DNA from: Amoebidium appalachense
Taxonomy: Eukaryota > Ichthyosporea
Direction of reading: 5' to 3'
NCBI GenBank assembly: GCA_963693365.1
Contig: CAVNZM010000004.1
Span: forward strand, 6,758,001-6,822,000
Length of the DNA stretch: 64,000 nucleotides
The notes beneath the pieces are model-generated. The model ran no database searches. It was not told the DNA's origin and saw nothing but the letters and a program-made list of their open reading frames with translations. Made by a program: the position numbers and the translations under genes. Shown in pieces: positions 14,560-29,195 of this stretch; the first letter of the stretch is position 1, and every line of letters starts with the position of its first letter.

Positions 14560-15814
14560 ATGTCCACACCTACCCCCTGGACACCATCCCAAAACCTAAT
14601 GCTGACCATTACAGGTCGGATCACCAGCACTCTAGGAATGGGTGGGTGTGTGGCAATACTTGCCCTGTACACCCGCACAAACCACCAAAGGCGCACAGAC
14701 AGGCACTGTATCTTGGCTCTGCTCTCTGCCTGTCTGCTTCTCAGTACTTCTGGAAACTTCCTCGGCACGTGGCCCTTTGCCTCTTACACAGTGTGCTCCT
14801 TCCAGGTGCATGCCCTCCCACCCTTCCCCCCCCCCTCCCCCTCCCCCCTCCCCCTCCCCACCCGCCCTCCCCTCCCCCCCCCCCCCCCCCTGGCACACAC
14901 ACACACACACACATTTCCCCCACTCCCCACCCAACCACCCCTACGTCATCTCCTTTCTCCCATGCCTACCTCCTGTCTTCCCCCCAGCCCCTCCGGCCGC
15001 GTTCCCCCTCCTCTCCTTTTCTCTCCCGCATCCCCTTCCCCCTGCCCCCCTTTCTCTCATCCCCTCTTCCCCTCCTCTGACCTCTCCCCTTTCTGCCCTT
15101 CCAATACACCTTACTAACGGCTGCCACAGATCAATAATTACGTGATACGGCCCTAATATAAACACAATGACCTCCCCCTCCCCCTCCCCCCCCCCCCCCC
15201 CCTGCGGGGGAATCGACACTGCCTACCACGATCCCACTTTACACTGTGTAGTACCTTGCACCTCTCGTCTTTTACAAATGATAGTAATAAAAACCTTCCC
15301 CCCTCCCCCCACCCTCCCCCCTCGGGCCCCTTGCCCTCCTATCTACCCTGCCTTTTATACTTGAGCCGTGCCACCTCCCTCCCCCCCCCCCCCCCCCCTC
15401 TCCCGCCCGCCTTCCGGCTGCCTGCCCTCACCCTATCCATTCGCTGCCCCCTCCCCTTTCCCCCACCCTACACACACACCAATTTCTTTTCCATCCTCCA
15501 ATCCTCCCCCATCCATCCCCCAATTACTCTCCAGGCACACAATGGAATACTCACACGTTCTGTCGATTTTTTTGCATGTGTGCACGCGCACACACACACA
15601 CACACACACGCGCGTGCGCGCGCCGCACACACACACACATGCATGCGGGCACACAGACACACACACATGCTACCAAGACGTGCACACACACACACACACA
15701 CTACACACACACATCCCCCCTCCCCCACAACACACACACATATCCTCCCCCTTCCCCTCCTCCTTTCCCACCCACCCCCTGGCCACTACCCCTCCCCCCT
15801 CCCCCCCCCTCCCC

Positions 15815-15845
<31 letters not shown>

Positions 15846-16560
15846 ACACAGGGATTCATCATCCAGTTTGCCACAGGCAATGCCCTCTGGATCGCCCACC
15901 TCTCCACCCACATGATCCTGACAATCCTCTTTGGAATCCACCCTTACCGCCTACGTTTTTACCCGCATTTCGCCTGTCTCGTTTCGTTTGGAATCCCCAT
16001 CTCTACTGGCATCTATTTCTGGATGAAAGGAATGTACGCCCCCGCGGGTCCCTGGTGTTTTGTCGACGCAAAATACACAAAACACCGCCTCGGACTACTC
16101 TGTGTGGCGTGGGTGTGTGGTGGCTATGTTTTTCTCGTGTCTCTGCTCTTTCTCATCCGTGTACACCGCGAGTTCGTATATTTTCGACGACTGCGGATGT
16201 CCCCGTTTATAACTTCGGACGCCAACAAACGCATAGCGTATCAGGTCCTATCGTTTTGCTTCGCTTTTATCCTTATTTGGATACCCCCGTCCATCCACCG
16301 CATACACAACCTTCTGCACCCGACCCGCCCATCCTTTCTCTTTTCGTTCCTCACCGTTCTAGTGACCCCCCTCGAGGGGTTTTTCAACTTTCTCGTTTAC
16401 GTTTTCCCTACTTTGTATCGAAAATACAGCCAGGCAGGGCGGTTTGATCGGTTTGTTTTCGATCTGGACAACGCACCCACGGAGCCCTACGTGTTTCCAC
16501 CCACTGTTACACCGAGGCACACAGGATCTGTGCTTCACAGCTCAATATTACAGGTGCAAG

Positions 16561-16592
<32 letters not shown>

Positions 16593-16778
16593 TACCCCCC
16601 CCCCCACCATCGGGGCTCCCCTACCCTTGCCCCCTCCCCCCCCCCCCCCCCCTCTCTCCCGCCCTCCTCCCCTATCCCCCCGGCCCCGGGCCAGTGTTCA
16701 AGCCCTTCTTTATTGTCGATGATATCGAATTTCTTACTTCAATTCCTGTGGGATATCTTTCCACAAACACGAGACTGA
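14560..16778 (+). CDS. class E (cAMP-receptor-like) seven-transmembrane receptor, paralog B
   Basis: Exon 1 14560-14805 (82 codons, ends CAG, donor GTGCAT). Exon 2 15852-16553 (234 codons, acceptor CACACACAG, donor GTGCAA). Exon 3 16695-16778 (27 codons and TGA, acceptor CCGGGCCAG). All junctions are phase 0, giving 343 residues. Exon 1 has TM1/TM2 (ILALLSACLLLSTSGNFLG) and the extracellular VCSFQ. Exon 2 starts GFIIQF and spans TM3-TM7, with ILIWIPPSIHRIHN in TM6 and TPLEGFFNFLVYVFPTLYR in TM7. The cytoplasmic QAGRFDRFVFDLDNAPT is shared with paralog A. The family transmits extracellular signals through G proteins. The first two exon junctions are confirmed by the paralog; exon 3 is supported only by phase and splice sites. 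The ATG is the first in frame after a CACACAG acceptor-like site, so a non-coding first exon is likely. Confidence 0.83.
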
Positions 16779-17226
16779 CCTGTTAGTAGTAACTAGTACA
16801 TAGGGGTGTTGCAGTGATATATGGGTGCTTTTGAACCACAGGAAAACACAAAAATTTTCAATTAAATCTGTTGCTAACTAAGCTTATGCCTATGCCCCAA
16901 CCTGGGCCTAGTAAGGCCTTACCATAAAACGTACCCACTTCTCTAACCCTCTCTCTCTCTCTCCCCCCCAACCCCCCCCCCCCCCCCCTCCCTCCTCCCC
17001 CCCGTATCACACACACACGTGCGCGCAAACCCCCCCTCTCCCTCTCATCCTCCACTCCCATTGCCCGGTTCAATCCCACTCACAACCTACCCTCACCACC
17101 CCCTTCCCCTGCCGGAGCACACACACAACAGCAGGAACCCCCCGTTCCTCTTCATCCCTCCACTTTCTCCCTCCCGTTCACCTCCCCCCTCCCCTCCCCC
17201 CCCCTCCCCCCCCTCCCCCCCTCCCC

Positions 17227-17257
<31 letters not shown>

Positions 17258-18344
17258 AAAAAAAAAAAAAAGCCACCGATGGTCTTTGACATAACACCAG
17301 TACAAGAGCCAGCTCCCTGGCCGGATGGGACCAGTCTGAACACTGTGATTGGTCGAAGATCATGCACAAAGTCGACATCAAGTGGGTCAGAGGGGACGGC
17401 AGAGGAGGGAAGTGCGGGGCACAGTGAATGCGACGTGGTTGGTGAGACCAGCGGGGGACGGGTGGAGGTGCAAACGGTCAGCGGGGATGAGTGAGTTTAT
17501 GGGGGGGAGGGGGGGGTGGGGGGAGGGGGGGAGAGGGGGGGGGGGGGGGGGGGGGGGGGAGGAGTGGGGGGAAGACAGAAGGAAATAGAGAAAGAGTCAA
17601 TGAATGAAAAAGGTAATGAATGAATGAATGAATGAAATGAATGAAACAAATACAAAAAGAAAGTTCTTTTTTTTACCCTTCATGTATGTGCACCATTACT
17701 GGATTTTGGCTTTATGGACGCTCAAGTTGTGTTTCCCGGGCTTTGCATGAACGTTTGGCAGATTTATTATTCTCGTGTGTGGTGACTTAAGGTGTAGATG
17801 TTGTTTTACGACCATTTTGTGCGTCTGCTGGCCTTAATACCTGCTATGGAGTCAATATGCCGTTGTGTGTACTGTATATTGCGTTTCTATCATGATTATT
17901 GTATGATCGGAGAAGGGCGGGGGAGGCGGGGAGGCGGGGAGGAAGGGGGGGTGGGAGGAGGGGGGAGGGGGAAGGGGGGGGGGAGGGGGGGGGGGGGGGG
18001 CTTGTTACAAGCCCACATTGAATAAGCAAAAGCATATGATTTTGAACGGTTTCAGCTATGCATGATAACGCTTTCAAGCAGCTTAATGATGCACATCGAC
18101 TTACTATCTGAGTTGGAGAGGTCCGTGGGCATTTTTATACTGCCAAACTTTTTCAACCCCATATTTTCCTTGCCCTCAAATTCCGTTTTTCTTTAAGAGT
18201 AAAGCTGTTAAGCTCGCCTGGGGTGTATGAAGATAATGTCTCTGTAAGGGGGCAAAAGGAATGGCCCCAGTGACCGAGCCAAGTGTGTGGGGAGAGGGTG
18301 AGAAGTGGGAGGGGATTTGGTTGGGGAAAGGGAGGGGTTTTTTT

Positions 18345-18377
<33 letters not shown>

Positions 18378-18945
18378 GGGGAGGGACGGGGAAAGGGCCG
18401 AGGGGGGGGGGGGGGGGGTGGGGAGGGGGGAGGGGGGAGGCGGGGACGTTTCTTCTTTTCTTTTCCTTTTTTTTTGGGGGGGGGGGGGGGGGGGGGGAGG
18501 GGGGGAGGGGGGGGGGGGGGGGGGGGCGTTAACTTCTCAACAAAGCAATGACTTACATTGACTTCATATTCTCAACGTCCTATTTGCCGCAAGAGATGCG
18601 TAACTTTTTTTTCCCAAAGTTTTTGGTTGGGGGGGGGGGGGGGGGGGGGGGGGGTTCAATTTTGACAAAATTGGGAGCGACGGAGAATTTCTGATCTAGC
18701 CAGAAACAATCAGGCAAAAGATCTGAAGACAGAAGGGGGGGGGGGGGGGGGGGAAGAAGGGGGGGGGGGGGGGGGGGGCTGGAGCATGGGGATGGAGAGA
18801 AGTGAGTGAAATTACAGGCGAGGAGAAAGTTGAATGGAGAGGGGTGGGTGGTGGTGGTGATGGTGGTGGTGGTGGTGGTACACATAGAATTATTTGCTCG
18901 ATGCCACAGATTTGTGTTGGACAACGAATCATGCGAACAGTCAGA
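16779..18945. other. intergenic, C-rich then G-rich homopolymer blocks
   Basis: C-rich 16970-17250 ending in a CnAn junction (~17248-17271), unique 17272-17500, G-rich 17500-17570 and 17915-18000, unique 18001-18260, then G-rich blocks with TnGn junctions at 18335-18530, 18629-18655 and 18736-18778. A 72-codon frame at 17279-17494 starts inside the unique part, but I found no domain or splice support for it. Confidence 0.5.
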
Positions 18946-19215
18946 GTTGTATGAACGTGTGTGTGTGTGTGCGGGTGTGTGTTTGTGTGTGTGTGCGCGG
19001 GTGTGTGTTTGTGTGTGTGTGCGCGGGTGTGTGTTTGTGTGTGTGCGCGCGCGCACGTGTGCGCATGTGTTGTATGAGGAGTGTGTGCGTGCATGTGTGT
19101 GTGCGCGCGCGTGCGTGTGTGTGTGTGTGCGTGCGTGCGTGCGTGTGTGTGTGTGTGTGCATGTGTGCGTGTGTGCGCGCGTGTGTGTGTTTGTGTGTGT
19201 GTGTGTGTGCGTGTT

Positions 19216-19294
<79 letters not shown>

Positions 19295-19381
19295 TTGTGC
19301 GTTTGTGTGTGTGTGTGTGTGCGTGTGGGCATGTGTTTGTGTGTGTGTTTTCGCAGTGTTCTGTGTGAGATGGGGGGTGGT

Positions 19382-19412
<31 letters not shown>

Positions 19413-19540
19413 ACCCGGGTGTTTCTTTTCTTTCTTTTTTTTCTTTTCTTTGTCCTTTTTTATTTTTCTGGGGCCGGGGGGGGGGGGGGGGGAGGGGGGA
19501 GGGGGAGGGGGGGAGGGGGGAGGGGGGTACCTTGACTGTA
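18946..19540. repeat. (TG)n/(CG)n array then poly-G
   Basis: About 400 bp of TG with CG interruptions (18955-19350), including a pure TG core 19218-19290, followed by G runs at 19380-19410 and 19477-19525. Confidence 0.95.
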
Positions 19541-19643
19541 AGGACCCCATCACTACCCAGCTAGGATGATGATTGTGGGTGGATGGAAGGAAGTACAGAT
19601 AAAACTTTACTAATATGAAAAGGGATAACCTGTACCATGAGCC

Positions 19644-19689
19644 ATTATGCTACACCCTGGCCCGCACATGGGCCAGGGTGTAGTATAAT
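19644..19689. repeat. GC-rich inverted repeat (20-bp arms, 6-bp loop)
   Basis: The inner 13 bp pair perfectly (TACACCCTGGCCC, loop GCACAT, then its complement). Extension outwards to ATTATGC/GTATAAT adds seven pairs with one mismatch. It could be a MITE end, a folded-back element or a small hairpin RNA. Confidence 0.75.
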
Positions 19690-20428
19690 CCGCAGGATGG
19701 CTGTTGCATTCGGCGTATGCACTATGCCTGTGTAATTGTGTTTTGGTGACGAAGTCACTAGTATGCTATTGTGTGTTGGCATGAACGGCTGTGCAACTAC
19801 ATAATACTAAGCGCCATGAATCCTTCATCGCCATGCCCACGTGCATATGCACATGTAAATGTCTGCGAGCGCGGATGGGCTGTCTGCCTTAGTACGGTAC
19901 GTGTTTTCTACATACTATGACCGCATATTTCCGTGCGTGTGTGCATGCATGTACACTACTGTGCCACATGGGTACTACAGGTTGCAAAAAAATTCCTGGT
20001 TTGTATTTTAAGCACCCCTTCCAAGCCCCTTGCGTTGAATACCCAGCAGTGTGCGGGCAAGATATTTGTGCACTCCGACTTTATTATTGTGATCATCATG
20101 GATGACTCACGATTTCCGGATCTGGTTTGCACAAGTTTCTTGAGTGCCCAGGCCATACACTATCATTCTGCCTGGCAATTGAGCTTCATCCCATTTCGAG
20201 GCTGCAGTAAACGATGTTCTCCAGGGACCGTCGTACTATTGTAGTGTTCATTAGCCTAAGATGCCCTGTAATTTGTGATTTCATTCTCGCGTAACAAGTT
20301 TGCTAGACACGCATTATGTAAACTAACCTAATAGTATAATCACGTAGTGCTTGCTTTAAGTGCAGTACTGGTACCAAAGATTATTAATATAGATATTGCT
20401 TCAGTGGTGTTTTAGCAAATACTACCGC
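19690..20428. other. intergenic unique sequence, no gene seen
   Basis: Non-repetitive sequence without family-like frames or structured RNA that I could recognise. Confidence 0.4.
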
Positions 20429-20494
20429 CTACCAGCATCGAGCAAAACCGTTGCCCGATTCATAGAGCAAGTAGATGCCGTTCTCCTGGGCTGG
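20429..20494 (-). pseudogene. 3'-terminal remnant of a third GH114 gene
   Basis: Read on the minus strand the last 22 codons are PAQENGIYLLYESGNGFARCW-like and end in TAG, matching the C-terminus of GH114 copy 1 except for a few changes (S to Y, M to L, Y to F). Upstream of the matching codons the sequence runs through ~20 unmatched bases into a pure (CA)n tract (20519-20630), and the sequence beyond the tract has no GH114 similarity. The gene was therefore truncated at the microsatellite. I see no sign that this piece is expressed. Confidence 0.8.
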
Positions 20495-20517
20495 GTGTGC
20501 ATCTGTGTGTGCTTTTG

Positions 20518-21562
<1,045 letters not shown>

Positions 21563-22452
21563 CAATCACATATCTATACCCCCAAGCCCCCCTCACCACC
21601 ACCTCCCCATTTCCCACTATTACAAACACCCGCACGCCCTGGCACATGTCACCTGATAAACTTTTATGTTAAGCCAAGCATTCCGATGATTATTCCAGGC
21701 TATTATTCAATGATAAAAAAGGTACTGGTCTCGCATCTGTTTAACTTTTGGCTCGAAGTGTCGTCAACACACAGTTTTCCCAGGTGGCCCTGGTGGCAGA
21801 AAAAAGGGGAAATGGGGAAGGGGAGAGGGGGAAGGGGGATAGCGGGGTTTAAAGTGTCATCGCCGGGAGGGGGGGGGTTGGGGGGGGTGGGGAAGGGAGG
21901 GAGGGAGTGAAACGTGCACCAGCAGTGCCTCTGGTTTCGGAGTGCTGCGCCAGCCGTGGGTTCACATTCCATACTGATTGCGCAAACCCAATGCTCGCCA
22001 ATCACACGTAGCTTTTAAATCCCGCTATACCACCCAACAAAGGGGTCTGGTCTGAGGAAGGCACGTACAGATCTTGCCTTTGTGTCACTGTTACGTGTAG
22101 TGTTTCAGTATAAGAGTCTTTGTAATAAAAATACTCTATTGCATAAAGAAGCAAATAAAAAATTCAAAAAGTGCGTATGTTCTGTAAACGGTGTTCTGGT
22201 TGATCAGGTTTCCTCAAAGTTTAGACGTCGGACGATGCAGATCCAAAACTCCAGATTTTTGTAGCGCCCCCACCACAAAAGATCTATCTATCATCAGGTG
22301 GTGCATCTGCCACGTCATCACTTTGACACAGCCACCTCTTCAGTTCGTGTTTGGAGCTGCGAGACCCATGTTTACCCCATGTTTACTAAGTGATCGAGAT
22401 AGCCATATAGTTCTAGCGTTTTCCCGAGTCTTTCTATTTTTCAAATATTATC
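21563..22452. other. intergenic upstream of the TFIIB-like gene
   Basis: Unique sequence with a short G-rich segment (21805-21905). The ~400 bp before the ATG at 22453 are AT-rich. No confident TATA element; no other gene. Confidence 0.4.
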
Positions 22453-24302
22453 ATGGCGTTCTTTTCAGACCCATCTTGCCTTTCTGCGCCACAGCCTCTC
22501 TGCCGTGAGTGCCGGGTGGCGACGATCATACACGAGGACCACGAGTCTGGGGACGTGGTTTGTACACGCTGTGGTTTGGTGCTGTCGGAAAGGTAAGTTT
22601 ATGGGGTGGATTAGGTGCAAAGTACTGTGGGGTTTTTTTAGGTGCAACAGAACATTTTTATGAGAACTAAACTTGACCCTTGGGGACTAACGGATGTGTG
22701 CTTTGCATAGCTCTGTGTATGTGCGTAGGGCGACACCAATTATTAGTGTGCATCAGTGCATGTGTCCATGGTTGGGTTGGATGTGTGAGATGCCTGGGAA
22801 ACTCCAAACATGTGACTGTGTGTGCGTGATTTGTGTTGACATGCTTGTGCGTGCGTGGCGCGCGTGTGTATATGTGTGTGCACGTGTGCGTGTGTGCACG
22901 TGTGTGTGTTTGCCGCTTTACTGCAGTGAGTGTCTGTGCTGCTGCCGAGCAGATTTTGTCCCGAGCTCTACTGCCCCCCTCCCCCCCCCCCCCCCCCCCC
23001 CCCCTTAAACCCACCCCAACAACCACCACCACCACGACCTACGTGTGCATCTTAACACCCACCCACACACACACGTATACACTTCCGTTTCTTTTCTTCT
23101 TCCGTTTTTTTTTTTTGCCCAGTGCACGACATCGTCAAATCTAATACCACTCGAAATTTCCCCTTTGTTTCAGGTTTGCAGTCAGCAGAGAAAGGCAGCA
23201 AGAGCCTCAGACAGTGAGCAGCCACCACCCCTTTCTTGCAGTCACAGGGGGCTTGTATGCGGCACATCATCACACAGACACAGAGGGCGAAATGGTGGTG
23301 GGTGCCTTTTCAACACACACAACAAGGAAGGGTTGCAAGATTTCTACGGCGAATGGTGGTGGATGTGTTGTGGCTACAGAGGGTGTACAGGTATGTCTTT
23401 GTGACTCCTTATATGTTGCGGAGTAGTGGGGGTTGGAGGGGGGGGGGGGGGGGGGGGGGAGAAGGTACGGTCCGCGTGCGTGTGTGAGCGTGTGGTATGT
23501 GTGTCTATGTCTCTCTCTTTCTCTGTGTGTGTGTGTGTGTGTGTGCGCGCGCGCGGGCGTGTGCGTGTGTGTGTCTAGTTGTGCTATGTGTGAGGTGTGT
23601 ATGTCCGTGTCCGTGTCTGTGTCTGTGTGTCTGTGTGTCTGTGGATGTGTGTGTCTTTTTGTTTATACCGAGAAATGGGGTTCTTCGTCAAAGTCACAAC
23701 AGCCGCTTCCGGATTTCGTAAACTCTAAACCGAAATGGTGGATCTTACCTATTACGAGGTGGTGTTTACTTCTTTGCTTCTTAGCCCCCCGTCCTATCTT
23801 CCGCCCTCAGATCCCCCCTTGCTCCTTTTCCATTGTCGCTCCTTAGTTCAATATTCCCGCCTCTTATTCGTCCTCCCACGTATGTCTCTCTTCTTTTCCT
23901 TAACACGGACCAAGTCTAACACTCTTATCCCTCTCTCCCCCCTCCCCCCCCCCCCCCCTCCCCCCCCCCCACCCCCCCCCAACACACGCACACAGGTTCT
24001 GGAGCTTCTAGGCCATCGACTCCATCTCCCCAAGGATGTGATTTATGCGGCAGGTACATTCCTTGCACATGTGGTATGTAGCGGTAGCGGGAGGGATAGA
24101 GGCAGGATCAAAGACACACATGCGCTTGCCACTGCGTGCCTGTTTGTGGTGTGTAGGGCCGCAGGTGTCTCACGTGCGTGGAGGGAGGTGTGCCACTCAG
24201 CGGGGGTGCGCAGGAGGCTGGCTGCAAGGTGCTACAAGACGGTGGTGGCGGTGTGGAGGGAAGCTTCTGGGCCCCAAGTGCGCGAAAACACGTGGTGTTC
24301 AG
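22453..24302 (+). CDS. TFIIB/BRF-family transcription factor (C-terminal exons unresolved)
   Basis: Exon 1 22453-22592, donor GTAAGT. Exon 2 23174-23390, acceptor TTTGTTTCAG, donor GTATGT. Exon 3 23996-24302, acceptor CGCACACAG, donor GTAAGG. Phases agree: exon 1 leaves two bases, exon 2 ends in phase 0, exon 3 leaves one. Residues 17-39 form a zinc ribbon, C17-x2-C20-x15-C36-x2-C39, with SGDVVCTRCGLVLSER as in TFIIB. Exon 3 holds the first cyclin fold, with GRIKDTHALATACLFVVCRA and a C-terminal RCYKTVVAVW matching the family (GR..E.IAAACLY.ACR ... RCYK). TFIIB bridges TBP and RNA polymerase II. The B-reader (usually GSEWR) is missing and the linker is unusually long and His/Thr-rich. Further exons are needed for the second cyclin repeat; phase-compatible candidates are 24535-24625 and 25013-25156, but their products do not obviously match it. 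BRF or another TFIIB relative is possible. Confidence 0.75.
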
Positions 24303-25394
24303 GTAAGGCGCACGTGTGTGTGTGCGCACACAAGCACATGTGTGCTGGGGACCATGAGGTGCCTGATAATGAGTGGTAGATTTAGGATGGTTGATTGGTT
24401 AGGATTTTGTGGTAGGGTAGAGTGGTTTGTTGTTTGGACAGGTGGCGGGGTGGTACCGTGGCAACGGTGGTATGTTTCTTTTTTTACGGTTTTTCAATTT
24501 GATTCGCAGTTTCGATTTCGCCGTTTTTCTCTAGTGGGGTTCAATTGTGATACGCTAGATGCTACATATGGTCCAAGGATAATCCAACGACGGACAATTC
24601 TTTATCGACCAAACATGGACAGTTTGTGTACATTTTCCCTCGTGGACTTGGCTCGAGCAGGGAGAGAGAGGGGGGGAGGGGGGGGGGGGGGGGGGGGATC
24701 TATATGTACCAGGGAGGCACAGATGATGGTGTCAGGGTGGCGGATTTCCTTATTTGGGCTGTTGGTGGCTGGACCCTCACATCCCTATGCGCCTGCCCAG
24801 AGTCTACACGGCACAGCCCTGAGCCGACAGGTAGATACTTCAGGGAGAGGCATGCAAGGCAAAGCAATCAGAGCATTTAAACTTTCTCTTGCTTTATATG
24901 AATACACAGGTGTGTACGACGTGAATATATAGAACAAGCAAAGTCAACAAACGAAGGAAAAAAGAAAAGGAGAAGGGGGAGATGTAGAAACACAAGGGCC
25001 AAGCAAACACAGAACTAGAGATGAGCATCTGTTTGTTTGTTGGCCATTTGTGGGTGTCTGTGTCATGTTGGATCACATTGACGATGGCTGGCTGATAGGT
25101 GCTGGGCCAACGACAGCTGCACCATCGGGGGATTCTGTGGATACCATGCTGAAAGGGTGCATAGAATCCCCCCCCCACCCCCCCCATTTCGTCGTGTCCC
25201 CATCTCTCTAAACACACAGGCGTGCATACACGCACACCATATACTCCCTCACACGCGCGCGCGCACACATGCACACACACACACACACACATCCCCGCCG
25301 TCTTTTGTTAAATGCACGTATATGGTTGTGCGCCCTCCCCCCCTCCCCCCGCCCCCCCCCCCCGTTAGGAGTGTTTGTTTACAAGTAGGCCTAG
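24303..25394 (+). other. downstream of the TFIIB exons; candidate further exons
   Basis: A frame at 24535-24625, preceded by TTTCTCTAG and followed by GTGTAC, would join in phase to a frame at 25013-25156. The latter is preceded by AACACAG, followed by GTGCAT, and reads MLDHIDDGWLIGAGPTTAAP before its end. The latter looks like coding sequence by composition. Poly-G at about 24668-24697; CA array 25262-25290. No domain was recognised, so these remain candidates. Confidence 0.3.
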
Positions 25395-25777
25395 GTGCAA
25401 GCCCTGAAGAAATATGATAGCTCCCAACTCTCTATGCTACGCAACCATGTTTTTCGTTTCGTTGTTGTTTGCTGCCCAAACTTTGTGGTCGTGCTTTGCC
25501 AACTTTGGGTAGGCGTTTGTGTTGTATGTATTGACCATCCCAACGAAATGTTGGGTTTACAAGCACGAAAAAGGAATATGCAATATTTTGGATTGAGAGG
25601 GAGAGGGGGTGTAGTGAGCACTGCCTGAAGAGTGCTATCATGGGGGGGGGGGGGGGGGGGGGGGGGAAGGGCTGTTACTTCGTGTTCACACACAGACACA
25701 CTTGCAAGGGGTGGAGGTACAAGTGCATGGGCCGGCCACTGCCACACATGCCTTCATACCCCCTTCCATCATCTCCC

Positions 25778-25821
<44 letters not shown>

Positions 25822-25978
25822 TGCCCTCAACAACAACAAAAAAGAAGGGGGGAAACCCCCGCTTTCTTCCTCCTTTCTCATGAGGAGCAGGAAATATGGT
25901 CTCCGAATCACGCTGGAATGAGGTTGGAACGAGGTGTGTAACTCCTCCCTCCCCCTCCCCCCTCCCCCGTTCAGCCCT

Positions 25979-26047
<69 letters not shown>

Positions 26048-26246
26048 TCACAAGTAAAACCCTAAACCTCCACCCGTCTGCCCGTCACCCTGAGCCCTCC
26101 CGCTCTTCCCTGCCCAATGGGCTTCGTTGCACCATTATTAGGGCAAAAGGAAAGGACACCGTAGTGTCGGGGTGTGTGTGCATGTCTGCGTGTGTGTGGC
26201 TATGTGTCTGCTTGTGTTTTATAGCCGGGGCGCGGGGGGAGGGGGA

Positions 26247-26300
<54 letters not shown>

Positions 26301-26400
26301 AGAAGCACCGTTGAAACTTCATGGGTCATGGGAGCGGGAGTTCAGGATTCGTGCCAGCATAAACCCTTGCACCCTCCGTATATTATTAGGGTGACACCAT
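25395..26400. other. G, C and CA repeat blocks separated by unique sequence
   Basis: Unique 25395-25640; G run 25641-25666; C run 25780-25820; CA 25978-26045; G run 26234-26299. A 77-codon plus frame at 25395-25628 has no family signature. Confidence 0.5.
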
Positions 26401-26424
26401 GATCCGTATTTGCCCCCCCCCCCC

Positions 26425-26461
<37 letters not shown>

Positions 26462-27170
26462 CGCCCATCCCCCCCCCCCCCCCCCCCCCCCCCTCCCCCT
26501 AGGCGGGCCCTCTCTCCCTCCTGCACCTAGTATTAGTGTCCAGTTGGCTTTGGGGTTCCCCAGTTTGTGTAAAGCTCCATTTGTGAGATTGATTGATTGC
26601 TTCTGTACACGAGTGCATCCACACATGCTGCACATGCACGTAGGCTGCATACGCTCGTGCACACACACCTGTAAGCGTAATTAGCGACTACTTTTGGGTG
26701 TTTCAGCGCTATGGTTTGGTCTGCCACACCTTCCACCCACCCCACCCCATCCCATCCCGGTGCCTTCCTACTTTCCCACTCTGACCCCCCCCCCCCCCCC
26801 CCCCCCCTCCCCCGGGCAACCCCCTCCCCCCTCCCCGGTGCGTGTGCATACACATATGGCCCCCCTCCCCTTGCCCCCCCTCCCCCTTCCCCGCCCCGCC
26901 CCCGTAGTGTTACGTATAGTGGACTGTGTTTGCTCTGCAACCGGATTGCAGTTATGGCACTATTCTTCCTGGCAGTGCTAATTATAAAATGAAACCTGTT
27001 GAAATTCACTGTGCCGACCCCTCATAAGTCCCCCCCCTCCCCCCGCGCCACCCGTCCCTCCCCCGCCGCATTGAATATATACACACACCTGGAACCCTCC
27101 CGAAGGGAACCTCTTTCCCACATTCAAATGCACGTATGCATGCACTATCTAATTAGCACACAGATAATGA
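26401..27170. repeat. C-homopolymer blocks with one dispersed repeat copy
   Basis: C runs 26412-26508 and 26787-26910 flank unique sequence. The segment 26910-26995 carries the CTGCAAC...TTGCAG repeat described separately. Confidence 0.7.
26920..26995 (+). repeat. short dispersed repeat with CTGCAAC-TTGCAG hairpin, copy 1
   Basis: Core CTCTGCAACCGGATTGCAG at 26933-26951 forms TGCAA/TTGCA arms. The flanks TAGTGGA before and CAGTGCTAATTATAAAA after are shared with copy 2. Confidence 0.6.
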
Positions 27171-28261
<1,091 letters not shown>

Positions 28262-28515
28262 TGCCTGCATAAGCAACCCTGCTCGTCTCTGATCAAGACG
28301 GGTGACCTACTCATGTTCAAGTGAAACAGTATCTGAGTTGGGTTTCGTTAACGAGGGGAATAGGTCGAAACTCGGGTACTGTGGATGACGTGGGCCCCCC
28401 CTGAGGATGGGCTCTGCTTATTATGCATCCTCTTTATGTATGGCTTGCATTCTGCATCGTGTTATCCGTTTGTTCTTGTGTACTTCGTACTTTTTGACGC
28501 ATTCAAACCCCCCCC
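28262..28515 (-). repeat. G-run-anchored interspersed element, inverted diverged copy
   Basis: In reverse complement this matches the elements at 48061 and 48513: GCTTATGCAGGCAA, ACCCGTCTTGATCA, GTCGAAACTCGGG-type sequence, CAGAGCCCATCCTCAGG and a terminal TTTGAATGCG next to the homopolymer. Its outer 70 bp are identical to 42922-42991. Confidence 0.75.
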
Positions 28516-29090
28516 CCTCCCCCCCTCCCCCCCCCCCCCCTCCCCCCCCCTCCCCCCCTCTCCCCCCCCCCTCCCTCCCTGCCCCCCCCTCCCCCCCCTC
28601 CCCCCCCCCCCCCCCAAAAAAAAAAAAAAAAAAACCACAAACACAACCACCCGCCCACCCATCGACCTACCCACCGATCCACCATCAACTTACACACACA
28701 CACACACACAGACAGACAGACAGACACACACACACACAAACGCACACACACACACACACCCCCTCACTCCTGATAATAGTTTCCGTATCAGCTTTGGTTA
28801 TCCTTGGTTGCTCAACACCTTTCGTTTTCTGGGATTGACGGCCCAGGTGCATGCGTGCATGCATGCATGCATGTGCACATATGGTGCGCATGCATGCACG
28901 CATGTAACTACTCTAGGGACACGGGCACCTACTAGTGCCATGTTTCAGTACCGGCAATGGCTTTTGTTGCCCACGGCCCCACCCCCACCCCGTTTCCCAC
29001 CCTTATCCTCTCCCCCTCCTCCCCCCCTCCCCCCCCCGGTCCCCCTTGGTATTATAGCATAGTTTACCCCCCACCCCCCACCGAGGCTGC

Positions 29091-29143
<53 letters not shown>

Positions 29144-29163
29144 CCTCTCCCTCTCCCTCTCCC

Positions 29164-29195
<32 letters not shown>

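Noticed and set aside
17279-17494. 72-codon plus frame rich in Ser/Gly/Glu, considered as a distal exon of receptor B
   Set aside because: Splicing into it from the receptor gives a stop quickly and its start lies beside a poly-A run; no domain.
26050-26075. CCCTAAACC resembling a telomeric repeat
   Set aside because: A single copy without tandem extension.
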